Origin: Rhodospirillales bacterium 69-11
GTDB taxonomy: Bacteria > Pseudomonadota > Alphaproteobacteria > Acetobacterales > Acetobacteraceae
Length of the DNA: 37,376 nt
Direction: 5' to 3'
NCBI GenBank assembly: GCA_001898425.1
Contig: MKTV01000038.1
Location: 270,724 to 308,099, forward strand
The translations under genes and the position numbers were made by a program. A model generated the notes under the pieces. It made no database searches and had not been told where the DNA came from. It was given only the letters and a program-made list of their open reading frames with translations. Shown here one piece after another: positions 7,934 through 17,136 of this stretch (position 1 is its first letter; every line of letters starts with the position of its first letter).

Positions 7934-8022
7934 GACTCGACGGCCAGCATTTTCTGGCATCGCGCCTCTCCGGCGCACGATCATGGCCCATGCGCCACAG
8001 ACCGGCGCGGCGTGGAGGCGAA

Positions 8023-9054
8023 ATGAATCCGACGACCGATGCGGCCCTTCCCCCTGGTGTTCGCGCCGACGACCTCCCGCCGGCCGCCCTCCTCTCGCAG
8101 GTGGAGGCGCTGGGGGATCGCGTCGGCCGGGTGCGCGCCGCGATCGGCCGCGTGATCTTCGGCCAGGACGAGGTGGTGGAGCAGGTGCTGGTCACCGTGC
8201 TCTCGGGTGGTCACGTGCTGCTGGTCGGCGTGCCGGGTCTCGGCAAGAGCCGGCTGGTGGAGGCGCTGGGCACCGTCCTCGGCCTCGGCACCAAGCGGGT
8301 GCAGTTCACCCCCGACCTGATGCCGGCCGACATCATCGGCAGCGAGGTGCTGGAGGAGGCGGAGGGGCGCCGCGGCTTCCGCTTCGTCCCAGGCCCGGTG
8401 TTCTGCCAGCTCCTGATGGCCGACGAGATCAACCGCGCCAGTCCACGCACCCAGTCCGCCCTGCTGCAGGCCATGCAGGAGCAGCGGGTCGCGGTGGGCG
8501 GTCACGACCACGTGCTGCCGCGCCCGTTCCACGTGCTCGCGACCCAGAACCCGATCGAGCAGGAAGGCACCTACCCGCTGCCCGAGGCGCAGCTCGACCG
8601 GTTCCTGCTGGAAGTCGTGGTCGGCTACCCCGACCTCGCTGCCGAACGCACGATGCTGCTGGCCACCACCGGCCTGGCGGAGGCACCGCCGGAGCCGGCC
8701 ATGACCGCCGGCGAGCTGGTGGCCGCCCAGGCGCTGATCCGCCGCGTGCCGGTGGGGGAGAAGGTGGTCGACGCGATCCTCGCCCTGGTCCGCAACGGCC
8801 GCCCCGAGATCAGCGAGGACGAGTTGGTGCGCCGCCACGTTGCCTGGGGGCCCGGCCCCCGCGCGGCCCAGGCGCTCATGCTCGCCAGCCGCGCGCGGGC
8901 GCTGCTGGAAGGACGGCTCGCGCCCTCGATCGACGACGTCGCGGCGCTTGCCCGCCCGGTGCTGCGCCACCGCATGGCGCTCAGCTTCTCCGCCCGCGCC
9001 GACGGCATCGTACTCGCCGACGTGATCGACCGCCTGGTGGATCGCCTTGGCTGA
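8023..9054 (+). CDS. MoxR family AAA+ ATPase
   Basis: A 343-residue AAA+ ATPase of the MoxR branch. Visible motifs: IGRVIFGQDEVV, Walker A GVPGLGKS at about 69-76, FTPDLMPADIIGSE, Walker B LLMADEINRAS, sensor 1 in VLATQNPIEQEGTYPLPEAQ and the arginine-containing LDRFLLEV. MoxR ATPases act as chaperones that activate or assemble VWA-domain or envelope protein complexes. The start at 8023 has GGAGG five bases upstream (spacer CGAA). The downstream DUF58 gene overlaps by eight bases, and a large DUF4159 membrane protein follows, the usual partners. Confidence 0.93.
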   Translation: MNPTTDAALPPGVRADDLPPAALLSQVEALGDRVGRVRAAIGRVIFGQDEVVEQVLVTVLSGGHVLLVGVPGLGKSRLVEALGTVLGLGTKRVQFTPDLMPADIIGSEVLEEAEGRRGFRFVPGPVFCQLLMADEINRASPRTQSALLQAMQEQRVAVGGHDHVLPRPFHVLATQNPIEQEGTYPLPEAQLDRFLLEVVVGYPDLAAERTMLLATTGLAEAPPEPAMTAGELVAAQALIRRVPVGEKVVDAILALVRNGRPEISEDELVRRHVAWGPGPRAAQALMLASRARALLEGRLAPSIDDVAALARPVLRHRMALSFSARADGIVLADVIDRLVDRLG

Positions 9055-9943
9055 CCGCCGGACCGACACCGGCGCCGTCTCCGCCCGCCGTGCGGAGGCG
9101 ATCGGCGCCCGCCTGCCGCCGCTGCTGGTCGCGGCGGACCGCGTCGCGGCGACGGTCGCCCAGGGCGTGCATGGCCGCCGCCGCGTCGGCCATGGCGACA
9201 GTTTCTGGCAGTTCCGCCGCTACGTGACCGGCGACCCGGTCACGCGCATCGACTGGCGGCAATCGGCGAAATCCGGCCGCCCCGTCCCCGAGGGCTGGTT
9301 CGTGCGCGAGACCGAATGGGAGGCGGCGCAGACCGTCTTCCTGTGGCGCGACGGCTCCGCCTCAATGCGCTGGCGCTCCCGCGCGGCCGAACTCGAGAAG
9401 CGGGACCGCGCGAGCGTGCTGCTGCTGGCGCTCGCCTCCCTGCTGCTGCGCGGCGGGGAGCGCGTGCAGCGCCTGCATCCCGGCGCGCGGCCGGTCGCCG
9501 GCCGGTTCGGGCTCGACCGGCTGGCGCAGGACCTCGGCCTGCCGGACGACGACGACGGCCTGCCCCCTTCCGTGCCGCTGCCGCGCCACGCCTCGGTCGT
9601 GCTGTTCGGCGACTTCCTCTCGCCGCTCGAGGACATCCAGGCCCTGCTGGCGCGCCTCGCCGCCGTGCCGGTGACCGGATACCTCCTGCAGGTGCTCGAT
9701 CCGGCCGAGGCGGTGCTGCCCTATGCCGGCCGCATCCGCTTCCGCGGCCTGGAGCGGGACGGCGAGACGCTGATCCCCCGGGTCGAGAACGTGCGCGACG
9801 CCTATGCCAAGCGGCTGCAGGCGCAGCAGGAGGGGCTGGCAACGCTGTGCGCCGCGGCCGGGTTCGGCTTCGGCATCCACCACACCGACCACCCGCCGGA
9901 ATCCGCCCTGCTCACGCTCTACGACGGCCTCGGCCAGCGATGA
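9047..9943 (+). CDS. DUF58 domain-containing protein
   Basis: A 298-residue protein with the DUF58 core: GRRRVGHGDSFWQFRRYVTG near residue 43 and DPVTRIDWRQSAKSGRP after it, followed by a VWA-like half (VFLWRDGSASM, VVLFGDFLSPLEDI). DUF58 proteins are genetically linked to MoxR ATPases and are thought to be membrane-associated partners in envelope stability. Here there is no membrane segment. The start is TTG inside the end of moxR, giving an eight-base overlap and probable translational coupling; no in-frame ATG lies ahead of the conserved region. Confidence 0.88.
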   Translation: MADRRTDTGAVSARRAEAIGARLPPLLVAADRVAATVAQGVHGRRRVGHGDSFWQFRRYVTGDPVTRIDWRQSAKSGRPVPEGWFVRETEWEAAQTVFLWRDGSASMRWRSRAAELEKRDRASVLLLALASLLLRGGERVQRLHPGARPVAGRFGLDRLAQDLGLPDDDDGLPPSVPLPRHASVVLFGDFLSPLEDIQALLARLAAVPVTGYLLQVLDPAEAVLPYAGRIRFRGLERDGETLIPRVENVRDAYAKRLQAQQEGLATLCAAAGFGFGIHHTDHPPESALLTLYDGLGQR

Positions 9944-9994
9944 GGCGCCGCCATGACCCCGCTGCCATGACCATCCGCCCATGATCCGTCCCCG

Positions 9995-12697
9995 ATGATC
10001 TTCACCGCTCCCTGGGTTCTCGCGGCGCTCGCCGTCCTGCCGCTGCTCTGGTGGCTGCTGCGGGTCACGCCGCCCGCGCCGCGTGCCGAAACCTTCCCCG
10101 CCATCCGCCTCCTCCTCGGCCTCCGCGCGGCGGAGGAGACCCCGGCCCGCACGCCCTGGTGGCTGCTGCTGCTGCGGGTCGCCGCCGCCGCGCTGGTGAT
10201 CCTGGCGCTGTCGGGCCCCGTGCTGGACGCCGGCGCGCGGCTGGCCGGCAGCGGACCCGTCCTGCTGGTGGTCGACAACGGCTGGGCCGCCGCGCCGGAC
10301 TGGCCCAAGCGCATGCAGGCGGCCGAGGGCGTGCTGGACCGCGCCGCGCGGGAAGGCCGCCGCGTCGCCCTGCTCGCCACCGCACCCGACGGCGCCGGCA
10401 CCGCGCCGCAGGCGACGCCCGTCATGCCGGTGCCGGACCTGCGGGCGCGGCTCGCCGCCCTGCACCCGGAACCCTGGCCGCCCGACCGCGCCGCCGCGAC
10501 CGCGGCGCTGCGCCGCTGGAAGGCGGAGGACGCCAGCGTCGTCTACCTGGCCGATGGCCTGACCCATGGGGGCGACTTCCCGCGCTTCGCCGACGCCATC
10601 GCCGCGATCGGGCCGGTCACCGAGTTCTGCTGCGACACGGCGCCCGCCCGCGTGCTGCTGCCGCCGACCAGCGAGGCCGACAAGCTCGTCGCCCGCGTCG
10701 CGCAGGCCCCTTCCAACGCCCCCTCCCAGATGGCGGTGCTCGCCCAGAGCGGCGATGGCCGCAGCCTGGCCCGCGCGGTGATCGACCTTCCCGCGGGCGC
10801 GGCGACCGGCAGCGCCGCCATCGCGCTGCCGCCCGAATTGCGCAACCGGTTGAGCCGGCTGGTGCTGGAAGGCCCGCCCTCGGCCGGCGCCGTGCTGCTG
10901 CTGGACGAGCGCTGGCGCCGCCGCCCGGTCGGCCTGCTGGCCGGGGAGCAGACCACCGCCGACACGCCGTTCTCCGGCCCGCTCTACTTCCTGCGCCGCG
11001 CACTGCAGCCCTTCACCGAATTGCGGGAGGCGGACGCGACGACGCTGCTCTCCCGCGACCTGTCGGTGATGATCCTGGCCGACCGCCCGCTGCCCCCCGG
11101 CCCGGAACGCGACGCGATCGCCGCCTGGGTCGACAAGGGCGGGCTGCTGATCCGCTTCGCCGGCCCGCGCATGGCCGAGGCGACCGGCGGGGCCGGCGCC
11201 GGCGGGAGCGTCGACGACGACCTCCTGCCCGTCCGCCTCCTCGGCGGCGACCGCCAGCTGGGGGGCGCCCTGTCCTGGAACGAACCCGCGAGCCTCGCGC
11301 CGTTCCCGCCCGGCTCCCCCTTCGCCGGACTCGTGGCGCCGCAGGAGGTGAAGGTCACCCGGCAGGTCCTGGCGGAACCCAGCGCCGACCTCGCCAGCCA
11401 TACCTGGGCGACGCTCGCCGACGGCACGCCGCTGGTCACCGAGGCGACGCGCGGCGCCGGCCGCATCGTGCTGTTCCACACCACCGCCAATGCCGACTGG
11501 TCGAACCTGCCGCTCTCCGGACTGTTCGTGGACATGCTGCGCCGGCTCGTCGCACTCTCGGCCGGCGTCGCATCGGCGGCGGACGGCACCGTGCTGAGCC
11601 CGGCCGAGACGCTGGACGGGTTTGGTCAAATGACGCAGCCGCCGCCCGCCGCGACCGGCCTTGCCGCCGACGCCTTCGGCAAGACGCCGGTCTCGCCCCG
11701 CCATCCGCCCGGCCTGTACGGGCCGGAGAACGGCCGCCACGCGCTCAATCTCGGCGCCACGCTGCCGCTGCCCGAGGCGGCGCCGCTGCTTTCCGGTGCG
11801 CGCGTCGAGTCCCTCGGCACCACCGTCCCCGAACGCTCCCTCGGCCCGCCGCTGCTCGTCCTCGCGATCCTGCTGCTCGCCGTGGACCTGGTGGTCTCGC
11901 TGGCGCTCCGCGGCCTGCTGCGCGCCCGCGTCGCCGCCGCGGTCCTCGCGATCGGCCTGTTCGCCGCCGGCCCCGGCCACGCGCTGGAGACCAACCCGAA
12001 CCCGGCGCTCGCCACCCGTCTCGGCTACATCCTGACCGGCGACGCGCAGGTGGACGCGATCTCCAAGGCCGGGCTGGAAGGCCTGTCCGACTACGTGAAC
12101 CGGCGCACCGCCGCCGTGCTGGTGGAGCCCGACCCGATCACCCCCGGCACCACGGATCTCAGCTTCTACCCGCTGCTCTACTGGCCGATCACCGCCGATG
12201 CCCAGCCGCTCTCCGATACCCAGGCGGCCGCGCTGAACGACTACATGAGCCGCGGCGGCATCATCCTGATCGACACGCGCGATTCCGGATCGGGCGCCGG
12301 CTTCGCGCCCGGCACGGACTCCGCGCTGCGCCGCGTGGGCCAGGACCTGCTGGTGCCGCCGCTCGCCCCGCTCACGACGGATCACGTGCTGGCGCGGTCC
12401 TTCTACCTGCTCTCCGACTTTCCGGGCCGCTTCACGGGCGACACGGTCTGGGTGCAGCGGGACCAGGACCGCACGAACGACAGCGTGAGCCCGGTCATCA
12501 TCGGCGGCAACGACTGGGCCGCCGCCTGGGCGGTGGATTCGGCCGGGCGCAACCCCTACGCGGTCATTCCCGGCGGCCAGCGGCAACGCACGCTCGCCTA
12601 CCGGTTCGGCGTGAACCTCGTGATGTACGCGCTGACCGGCAACTACAAGGGCGACCAGGTCCACGTCCCCGCCATCCTCCAGCGGCTCGGTCAATAG
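9995..12697 (+). CDS. DUF4159 / BatA-like N-terminal large membrane protein
   Basis: A 900-residue inner-membrane protein. The first 80 residues are a BatA-type N-terminus (FTAPWVLAALAVLPLLWWLL, then a second helix around 55-77). Residues about 85-350 form a VWA-like periplasmic or cytoplasmic region (VLLVVDNGWAAAPDW). Residues about 355-410 contain an amidotransferase-like stretch (DAIAAWVDKGGLLIRFAG). Two more membrane helices lie at about 618-660, and a DUF4159 domain closes the protein (LSFYPLLYWPITADAQ, YMSRGGIILIDTRD). DUF4159 is related to ThuA/GATase-like folds and its role is unknown. It completes the moxR-DUF58 set and starts 51 bases after DUF58. Confidence 0.88.
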   Translation: MIFTAPWVLAALAVLPLLWWLLRVTPPAPRAETFPAIRLLLGLRAAEETPARTPWWLLLLRVAAAALVILALSGPVLDAGARLAGSGPVLLVVDNGWAAAPDWPKRMQAAEGVLDRAAREGRRVALLATAPDGAGTAPQATPVMPVPDLRARLAALHPEPWPPDRAAATAALRRWKAEDASVVYLADGLTHGGDFPRFADAIAAIGPVTEFCCDTAPARVLLPPTSEADKLVARVAQAPSNAPSQMAVLAQSGDGRSLARAVIDLPAGAATGSAAIALPPELRNRLSRLVLEGPPSAGAVLLLDERWRRRPVGLLAGEQTTADTPFSGPLYFLRRALQPFTELREADATTLLSRDLSVMILADRPLPPGPERDAIAAWVDKGGLLIRFAGPRMAEATGGAGAGGSVDDDLLPVRLLGGDRQLGGALSWNEPASLAPFPPGSPFAGLVAPQEVKVTRQVLAEPSADLASHTWATLADGTPLVTEATRGAGRIVLFHTTANADWSNLPLSGLFVDMLRRLVALSAGVASAADGTVLSPAETLDGFGQMTQPPPAATGLAADAFGKTPVSPRHPPGLYGPENGRHALNLGATLPLPEAAPLLSGARVESLGTTVPERSLGPPLLVLAILLLAVDLVVSLALRGLLRARVAAAVLAIGLFAAGPGHALETNPNPALATRLGYILTGDAQVDAISKAGLEGLSDYVNRRTAAVLVEPDPITPGTTDLSFYPLLYWPITADAQPLSDTQAAALNDYMSRGGIILIDTRDSGSGAGFAPGTDSALRRVGQDLLVPPLAPLTTDHVLARSFYLLSDFPGRFTGDTVWVQRDQDRTNDSVSPVIIGGNDWAAAWAVDSAGRNPYAVIPGGQRQRTLAYRFGVNLVMYALTGNYKGDQVHVPAILQRLGQ

Positions 12698-12727
12698 CCG
12701 CGGCGGCGGTTCGATCGGCGCCGCGGA

Positions 12728-12763
12728 CGCCCACCGGCACGTCCACCGGCACGCCCACCGGCA
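12728..12763 (+). repeat. Three 12-bp tandem repeats in the DUF4159-truB gap
   Basis: Three copies of CGCCCACCGGCA, one with a single base change. They lie in the 212-base interval (12698-12909), which otherwise shows no gene or clear promoter. A simple tandem duplication is the likely origin. Confidence 0.7.
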
Positions 12764-12909
12764 CAGCCCCGCCCCTTGACGGTGGGAGCGGAGCCTGCCC
12801 GCCGCCCCGACCAGCGCGGACCCGCCGCCCGAACCGCAGCGGCAACGCGGTTGACAGGACCGCGCGGCGCCCCTACGCCGCGCGGCTTCCAGCGCGAAAG
12901 CCCGCTCCC

Positions 12910-13836
12910 ATGTCCCGCCGCAAGCCCCGCGGCCGTCCGCTCGACGGCTGGCTGATCATCGACAAGCCGCAGGGGCTGACCAGCACCGACGTCGTCAACC
13001 GCGTGAAGCGCATCTTCGACGCGCAGAAGGCCGGCCATGGCGGCACGCTCGACCCGCTCGCCACCGGCGTCCTGCCGATCGCCTTCGGCGCCGCCACCAA
13101 GACCGTGCCCTACGTGATGGACGGCACCAAGCTCTACCGCTTCACCCTCCGCATCGGGGAGGCGCGGGACAGCGACGACGCCGACGGCGCGGTCACCGGA
13201 ACCTCCCCCGAACGTCCGACCGACGAGCGCATCCGCACGGAACTCGCCGCCTTCCAGGGCGAGATCATGCAGGTCCCGCCCGCATTCTCGGCCGTGAAGG
13301 TGGCCGGGGAGCGCGCCTACGACATGGCGCGCGAGGGCCGCGCCCCGGTGCTGGAGCCGCGCCCCGCCCGCGTCGACCGCTTCGAGCTGATCGAGCGGCC
13401 GGACGCCGACCACGCGATCTTCGAGGTCGCGTCGGGCAAGGGCGTCTACATGCGCAGCCTCGCCCGCGACCTCGCGCGCGCCTGCGGGACGGTGGGGCAC
13501 GTCGCCGCCCTGCGCCGCATGCGGGTCGGCCCCTTCCTGGAAGGGCAGGCGATTCCACTGGACAAATTGCGCGAGGCGGACGATACCGCGCCCGCTTCCC
13601 CGGACCTTCTGCTTCCGGTTGCGACCGCGCTGGCCGACATCCCGGCGCTGGCCCTGACCGAAGCGGAGGCCGCCGATCTGCGGCATGGCCAGGCACTCAG
13701 CCTGGTGGCGCTGATGGGTCGGATTCCAGGCAATGCCGACCCAGGCGGTGGGACGGTGCGCGCCATGGCGGGGGGCCGCGTGATCGGGCTGTGCCGTCTG
13801 GAAGACGGATTGCTGAAGCCCGAACGGGTGCTCTGA
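12910..13836 (+). CDS. truB: tRNA pseudouridine(55) synthase TruB
   Basis: A 308-residue TruB. It makes pseudouridine 55 in the T-loop of tRNAs. The catalytic motif [16 protein letters not shown] is at about residues 41-56, with the nucleophile Asp48. The N-terminal [17 protein letters not shown] and the middle [21 protein letters not shown] and [14 protein letters not shown] blocks are all present. The start at 12910 is chosen because the signature begins soon after it, although the frame stays open for kilobases upstream only because of the high GC content. In many alphaproteobacteria truB follows rbfA and precedes rpsO-pnp; here its upstream neighbour is the DUF4159 gene. Confidence 0.97.
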   Translation: MSRRKPRGRPLDGWLIIDKPQGLTSTDVVNRVKRIFDAQKAGHGGTLDPLATGVLPIAFGAATKTVPYVMDGTKLYRFTLRIGEARDSDDADGAVTGTSPERPTDERIRTELAAFQGEIMQVPPAFSAVKVAGERAYDMAREGRAPVLEPRPARVDRFELIERPDADHAIFEVASGKGVYMRSLARDLARACGTVGHVAALRRMRVGPFLEGQAIPLDKLREADDTAPASPDLLLPVATALADIPALALTEAEAADLRHGQALSLVALMGRIPGNADPGGGTVRAMAGGRVIGLCRLEDGLLKPERVL

Positions 13837-13931
13837 CGCCGCTGCTCTGCCCCCCAAGGGCGCAGATCGCGGCGCGGACCGGCGCTCGGCAGCCAAGCGC
13901 GACGCTCAACCCCTTGATGGAAGGATCAACG

Positions 13932-14201
13932 ATGTCGATCACGGCTGAACGCCGCACGGCGCTCATTGGCGAATACGCGACGGCTCCCAGCGATACCGGG
14001 AGCCCGGAAGTCCAGGTTGCGATCCTCTCCGAACGCATCGGCAACCTGACGGAGCATCTGAAGACCCACGCGAAGGATTTCCACTCGCGCCGGGGCCTGC
14101 TGATGCTGGTGGGCCGCCGCCGGCGGCTGCTCGACTATCTGAAGAAGAAGGATCAGGGTCGTTACGAGACGCTGATCGGGCGGCTCAACCTCCGCCGCTG
14201 A
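13932..14201 (+). CDS. rpsO: 30S ribosomal protein S15
   Basis: An 89-residue S15 of standard length. Recognised from [25 protein letters not shown] (read in two parts: [15 protein letters not shown] and [20 protein letters not shown]), then [17 protein letters not shown] and the C-terminal [13 protein letters not shown]. It binds 16S rRNA at an early stage of 30S assembly. AAGGA lies six bases upstream of the ATG (spacer TCAACG). It sits between truB and pnp, as in many bacteria. In E. coli S15 represses its own translation through an mRNA structure; no such element was identified here. Confidence 0.98.
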   Translation: MSITAERRTALIGEYATAPSDTGSPEVQVAILSERIGNLTEHLKTHAKDFHSRRGLLMLVGRRRRLLDYLKKKDQGRYETLIGRLNLRR

Positions 14202-14733
14202 CCGGCCTGGCAGCCGAACGCGGTCAAAAGTGCTGGTTTCGGGCGCAAACCGCCCCATCTGGTGCTGAGGCCGCGGTTCGGCCGCATGCTCGCGTGCGCG
14301 GGCACCACGCGGGCGACCCCGCGTCGCGGCGCACACGCGGGCTCGCCCGCGGCTGAAGACTGCGCGGGTTCGCCCGCGATTGATGAGACGACACGGGCTC
14401 GCCCGCGTTGTTCGGCATGAGCCGGCTGGCCGGCGTCGTGTCACGGAATGGGCCGGCATTGGCCGGCCGACACCCAGCGGGGCGGGTCACGGACCCCGCA
14501 ACGCCGCGACATGCGGCGGATTGGCAGACCGCCGGTCCGGTACGCCCCGAAGGGTGCGGGAACCGCGACGGCGTTTCCGGCCACATGGCCCGCGGCTGCG
14601 CAGAGCCCCGTTCCCCCCTCAGCGCAGCCCGCCATCCATGTGACCCGAGACGCCGCCTCCCCGCCGCGAAGGACGCACGGATCGTTCGGGGTTGGCAGCC
14701 GCCCATGCCGCGCATCGAAGGAAGACTGCGCGT
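14202..14733 (+). promoter_or_regulatory. 532-base gene-free rpsO-pnp spacer, pnp leader
   Basis: No credible gene is found on either strand. Between 14305 and 14410 it holds a run of CG-rich hairpins (annotated separately). Further down it has the self-complementary GGCCGGCC block near 14461 and other GC-rich patches, and ends with GAAGGAAG ahead of the pnp ATG. In other bacteria the pnp leader is a long structured RNA cut by RNase III and then used for autoregulation by PNPase. A similar role is plausible here but only inferred. Confidence 0.5.
14336..14405 (+). repeat. Three tandem tetraloop hairpins in the pnp leader
   Basis: Three short palindromes follow at 27-31 base spacing: CGCGGG-CTCG-CCCGCG (14336-14351), CGCGGG-TTCG-CCCGCG (14363-14378) and CGGG-CTCG-CCCG (14394-14405). 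A degenerate relative lies just upstream (near 14309-14325). All share a six- or four-bp GC stem with a four-base loop, one being the very stable TTCG type. The sequences between them differ, so the stems are what is repeated. Confidence 0.65.
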
Positions 14734-17016
14734 ATGTTCAACTATTTCCGCAAAGAGCTCGATTGGGGTGGGCGCAAGCTGGTCCTGGAGACCGGCAAGA
14801 TCGCCCGCCAGGCGGACGGATCCGTCCTGGCCCGCTACGGCGACACCATCGTGCTCTGCACCGCGGTCGGCGTGAAGACGGCCAAGCCCGGCCAGGACTT
14901 CTTCCCGCTCACGGTGAACTACCAGGAGAAGGCGTTCGCCGCGGGCAAGATCCCCGGCGGGTTCTTCAAGCGTGAGGGCCGCCCCTCCGAGGCCGAGATC
15001 CTCAAGAGCCGCCTGATCGACCGCCCGATCCGCCCGCTGTTCCCCGAAGGGTTCCGCAACGAGGTGCAGGTCGTCGCGACCGTCGTCAGCCACGACCTCG
15101 AGAACGACCCCGATATCGTCGCGATGATCGGCTGTTCGGCGGCCCTGACGCTGTCCGGCATCCCGTTCTTCGGCCCGATCGCCGCCGCCCGCGTCGGCTA
15201 CCAGGATGGCCAGTACATCCTCAACCCGACCGCCGACCAGATGAAGGACACCCAGCTCGACCTCGTGGTCGCCGGGACCTCCGAAGGCGTGCTGATGGTC
15301 GAGTCCGAGGCGCAGGAGCTGCCCGAGGACGTGATGCTGGGCGCCGTGACTTACGGCCACAAGGCGTTCCAGCCGGTGATCCAGGCGATCATCGAGCTCG
15401 CCGAATACGCCGCCAAGGATCCCTGGCCGCTGCCGGAGCCGTCCGAGGAGGAGAAGGCGCTCAAGGCCCGCATCGACGCGCTGGGCCGCGCCTCCATCGC
15501 CGAGGGCTACAAGGAGCAGGTCAAGCAGGAGCGCTACGCGAAGGTCGGCGCCGCGAAGAAGGCGGTGGTCGAGGCGCTCGCCGCCGAGGGGCTGGAGACC
15601 GCCCGCGCCGGCGCGATCCTGCACGACCTCGAGGCGGACATCGTCCGCAACGCGATCCTCGACACCGGCATGCGCATCGACGGACGCGACACCAAGACGG
15701 TGCGCCAGATCGTCGCCGAGGTCGGCATCCTGCCGCGCGCCCACGGCTCCGCCCTGTTCACCCGCGGCGAGACGCAGGCCTTCGTGGTCGCGACGCTGGG
15801 CACCGGCCAGGACGAGCAGGTGATCGACGCGCTCGAGGGCGAGTACCGCCAGAACTTCATGCTGCACTACAACTTTCCCCCCTATTCGGTGGGTGAAGCG
15901 GGCCGCATGGGCTCCCCCGGCCGGCGCGAGATCGGCCATGGCAAGCTCGCCTGGCGCGCGGTGCACCCGCTGCTGCCGTCGAAGGAGCAGTTCCCCTACA
16001 CGATGCGCGTGGTCTCCGAGATCACCGAGTCGAACGGCTCCTCCTCCATGGCGACTGTCTGCGGCACCTCGCTCGCGCTGATGGACGCGGGCGTGCCGCT
16101 GAAGCGCCCGGTGGCCGGCATCGCCATGGGCCTGATCAAGGAAGACAAGGGCTTCGCGGTCCTGACCGACATCCTGGGCGACGAGGACCATCTCGGCGAC
16201 ATGGACTTCAAGGTCGCGGGCACCGAGGTCGGCGTGACCAGCCTGCAGATGGACATCAAGATCACGTCCATCACGCCGGAGATCATGCAGATCGCCCTGG
16301 GCCAGGCCCGCGACGGGCGGCTGCACATCCTGGGCGAGATGTCCAAGGCGCTGACCGGCGCGCGGCAGGACGTGGCCGACACCGCGCCCCGCATCACCGT
16401 GATCAACGTGCCGAAGGAGAAGATCCGCGAAGTGATCGGCACCGGCGGCAAGGTGATCCGCGAGATCGTCGAGCAGACCAAGTGCAAGATCGACATCAAC
16501 GACGACGGCACGATCAAGATCGCGTCCTCGGACGCGCTGCAGACCCAACAGGCGATCGACTGGATCCGCGGCATCGTGGCGGAGCCGGAGATCGGCGTGA
16601 TCTACACGGGCAAGGTCGTGAAGACCGCCGATTTCGGCGCCTTCGTGAACTTCCTCGGCTCCCGCGACGGGCTCGTGCACATCAGCGAGCTGCAGCAGGG
16701 CCGGGTCGGCAAGACCACCGACGTGGTCAATGTCGGTGACGCGGTGAAGGTGAAGGTCATCGGCTTCGACGACCGCGGCAAGGTGAAGTTGTCGATGCGG
16801 GTTGTCGACCAGGCCACCGGTGCCGACATCACGGAGCAGGTCGGCGCCAAGCCGCAGCGGGGCGAGGATCGCGACCGCGGTGACCGGGGCGATCGCGACC
16901 GGGGGGATCGCGGCGAGCGCCGTGATCGCGGCGACCGGGGTGAGCGGCGCGAGCGTCGCGACCGCGACCAGGCGCCGCTGCCCGAGGGCACGGACCAGCC
17001 CGTCATCGGAGAGTAA
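14734..17016 (+). CDS. pnp: Polyribonucleotide nucleotidyltransferase (PNPase)
   Basis: A 760-residue phosphorolytic 3'-5' exoribonuclease of the RNA degradosome type. Domain order is complete: first RNase PH-like domain ([20 protein letters not shown], with the [10 protein letters not shown] loop), alpha-helical linker, second RNase PH domain ([45 protein letters not shown]), KH domain with [10 protein letters not shown] near residue 568, and S1 domain from about 619 ([16 protein letters not shown]). The tail after residue 690 is an unusual Arg/Asp/Gly repeat. The ATG at 14734 matches the family start [13 protein letters not shown]; a longer frame begins 42 bases earlier without similarity. 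Confidence 0.97.
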   Translation: MFNYFRKELDWGGRKLVLETGKIARQADGSVLARYGDTIVLCTAVGVKTAKPGQDFFPLTVNYQEKAFAAGKIPGGFFKREGRPSEAEILKSRLIDRPIRPLFPEGFRNEVQVVATVVSHDLENDPDIVAMIGCSAALTLSGIPFFGPIAAARVGYQDGQYILNPTADQMKDTQLDLVVAGTSEGVLMVESEAQELPEDVMLGAVTYGHKAFQPVIQAIIELAEYAAKDPWPLPEPSEEEKALKARIDALGRASIAEGYKEQVKQERYAKVGAAKKAVVEALAAEGLETARAGAILHDLEADIVRNAILDTGMRIDGRDTKTVRQIVAEVGILPRAHGSALFTRGETQAFVVATLGTGQDEQVIDALEGEYRQNFMLHYNFPPYSVGEAGRMGSPGRREIGHGKLAWRAVHPLLPSKEQFPYTMRVVSEITESNGSSSMATVCGTSLALMDAGVPLKRPVAGIAMGLIKEDKGFAVLTDILGDEDHLGDMDFKVAGTEVGVTSLQMDIKITSITPEIMQIALGQARDGRLHILGEMSKALTGARQDVADTAPRITVINVPKEKIREVIGTGGKVIREIVEQTKCKIDINDDGTIKIASSDALQTQQAIDWIRGIVAEPEIGVIYTGKVVKTADFGAFVNFLGSRDGLVHISELQQGRVGKTTDVVNVGDAVKVKVIGFDDRGKVKLSMRVVDQATGADITEQVGAKPQRGEDRDRGDRGDRDRGDRGERRDRGDRGERRERRDRDQAPLPEGTDQPVIGE
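16855..16972 (+). repeat. RGDRD/RGERR-coding repeat in the pnp 3' end
   Basis: Degenerate units of 9-15 bases built on CGCGACCGGGG and related words encode a tail made almost only of Arg, Asp, Gly and Glu between the S1 domain and the last 20 residues of PNPase. Length is likely to vary among relatives. Confidence 0.7.
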
Positions 17017-17024
17017 GACGGCAA

Positions 17025-17068
17025 CAGCCTGTCACCGGATGGACACACTTGCATCCGGTGACGGGCTG
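17025..17068 (+). terminator. 17-bp hairpin behind pnp
   Basis: CAGCCTGTCACCGGATG (17025-17041) pairs with CATCCGGTGACGGGCTG (17052-17068), 17 bp with one G-U pair and a ten-base loop, eight bases after the pnp stop. No T-run follows, so it may act as a Rho-assisted terminator or a block to 3' exonucleases. Confidence 0.65.
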
Positions 17069-17136
17069 CGTATCGGATACGCTCGCCTGACCGGGGCCAT
17101 CCGGCGAGCGGCGGTTGACACGAAGGATCAGGGCGA

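Noticed and set aside
9362..12694. A 1110-codon open frame on the minus strand
   Set aside because: It is the antisense shadow of DUF58 and DUF4159; its product is a low-complexity Arg/Gly/His-rich sequence without domains, a known effect of high GC content.
10051..12909. A long plus-strand frame leading into truB
   Set aside because: It is out of frame with the DUF4159 gene and gives an Arg/Pro-rich product; only the part from 12910 matches TruB.
14336..14405. CRISPR or attachment site in the pnp leader
   Set aside because: Only three short stem-loops repeat, the flanks differ and there is no integrase or cas gene.
14224..16680. An 818-codon minus-strand frame opposite pnp
   Set aside because: Antisense shadow with Asp/Leu/His-rich repetitive product and no recognisable domain.
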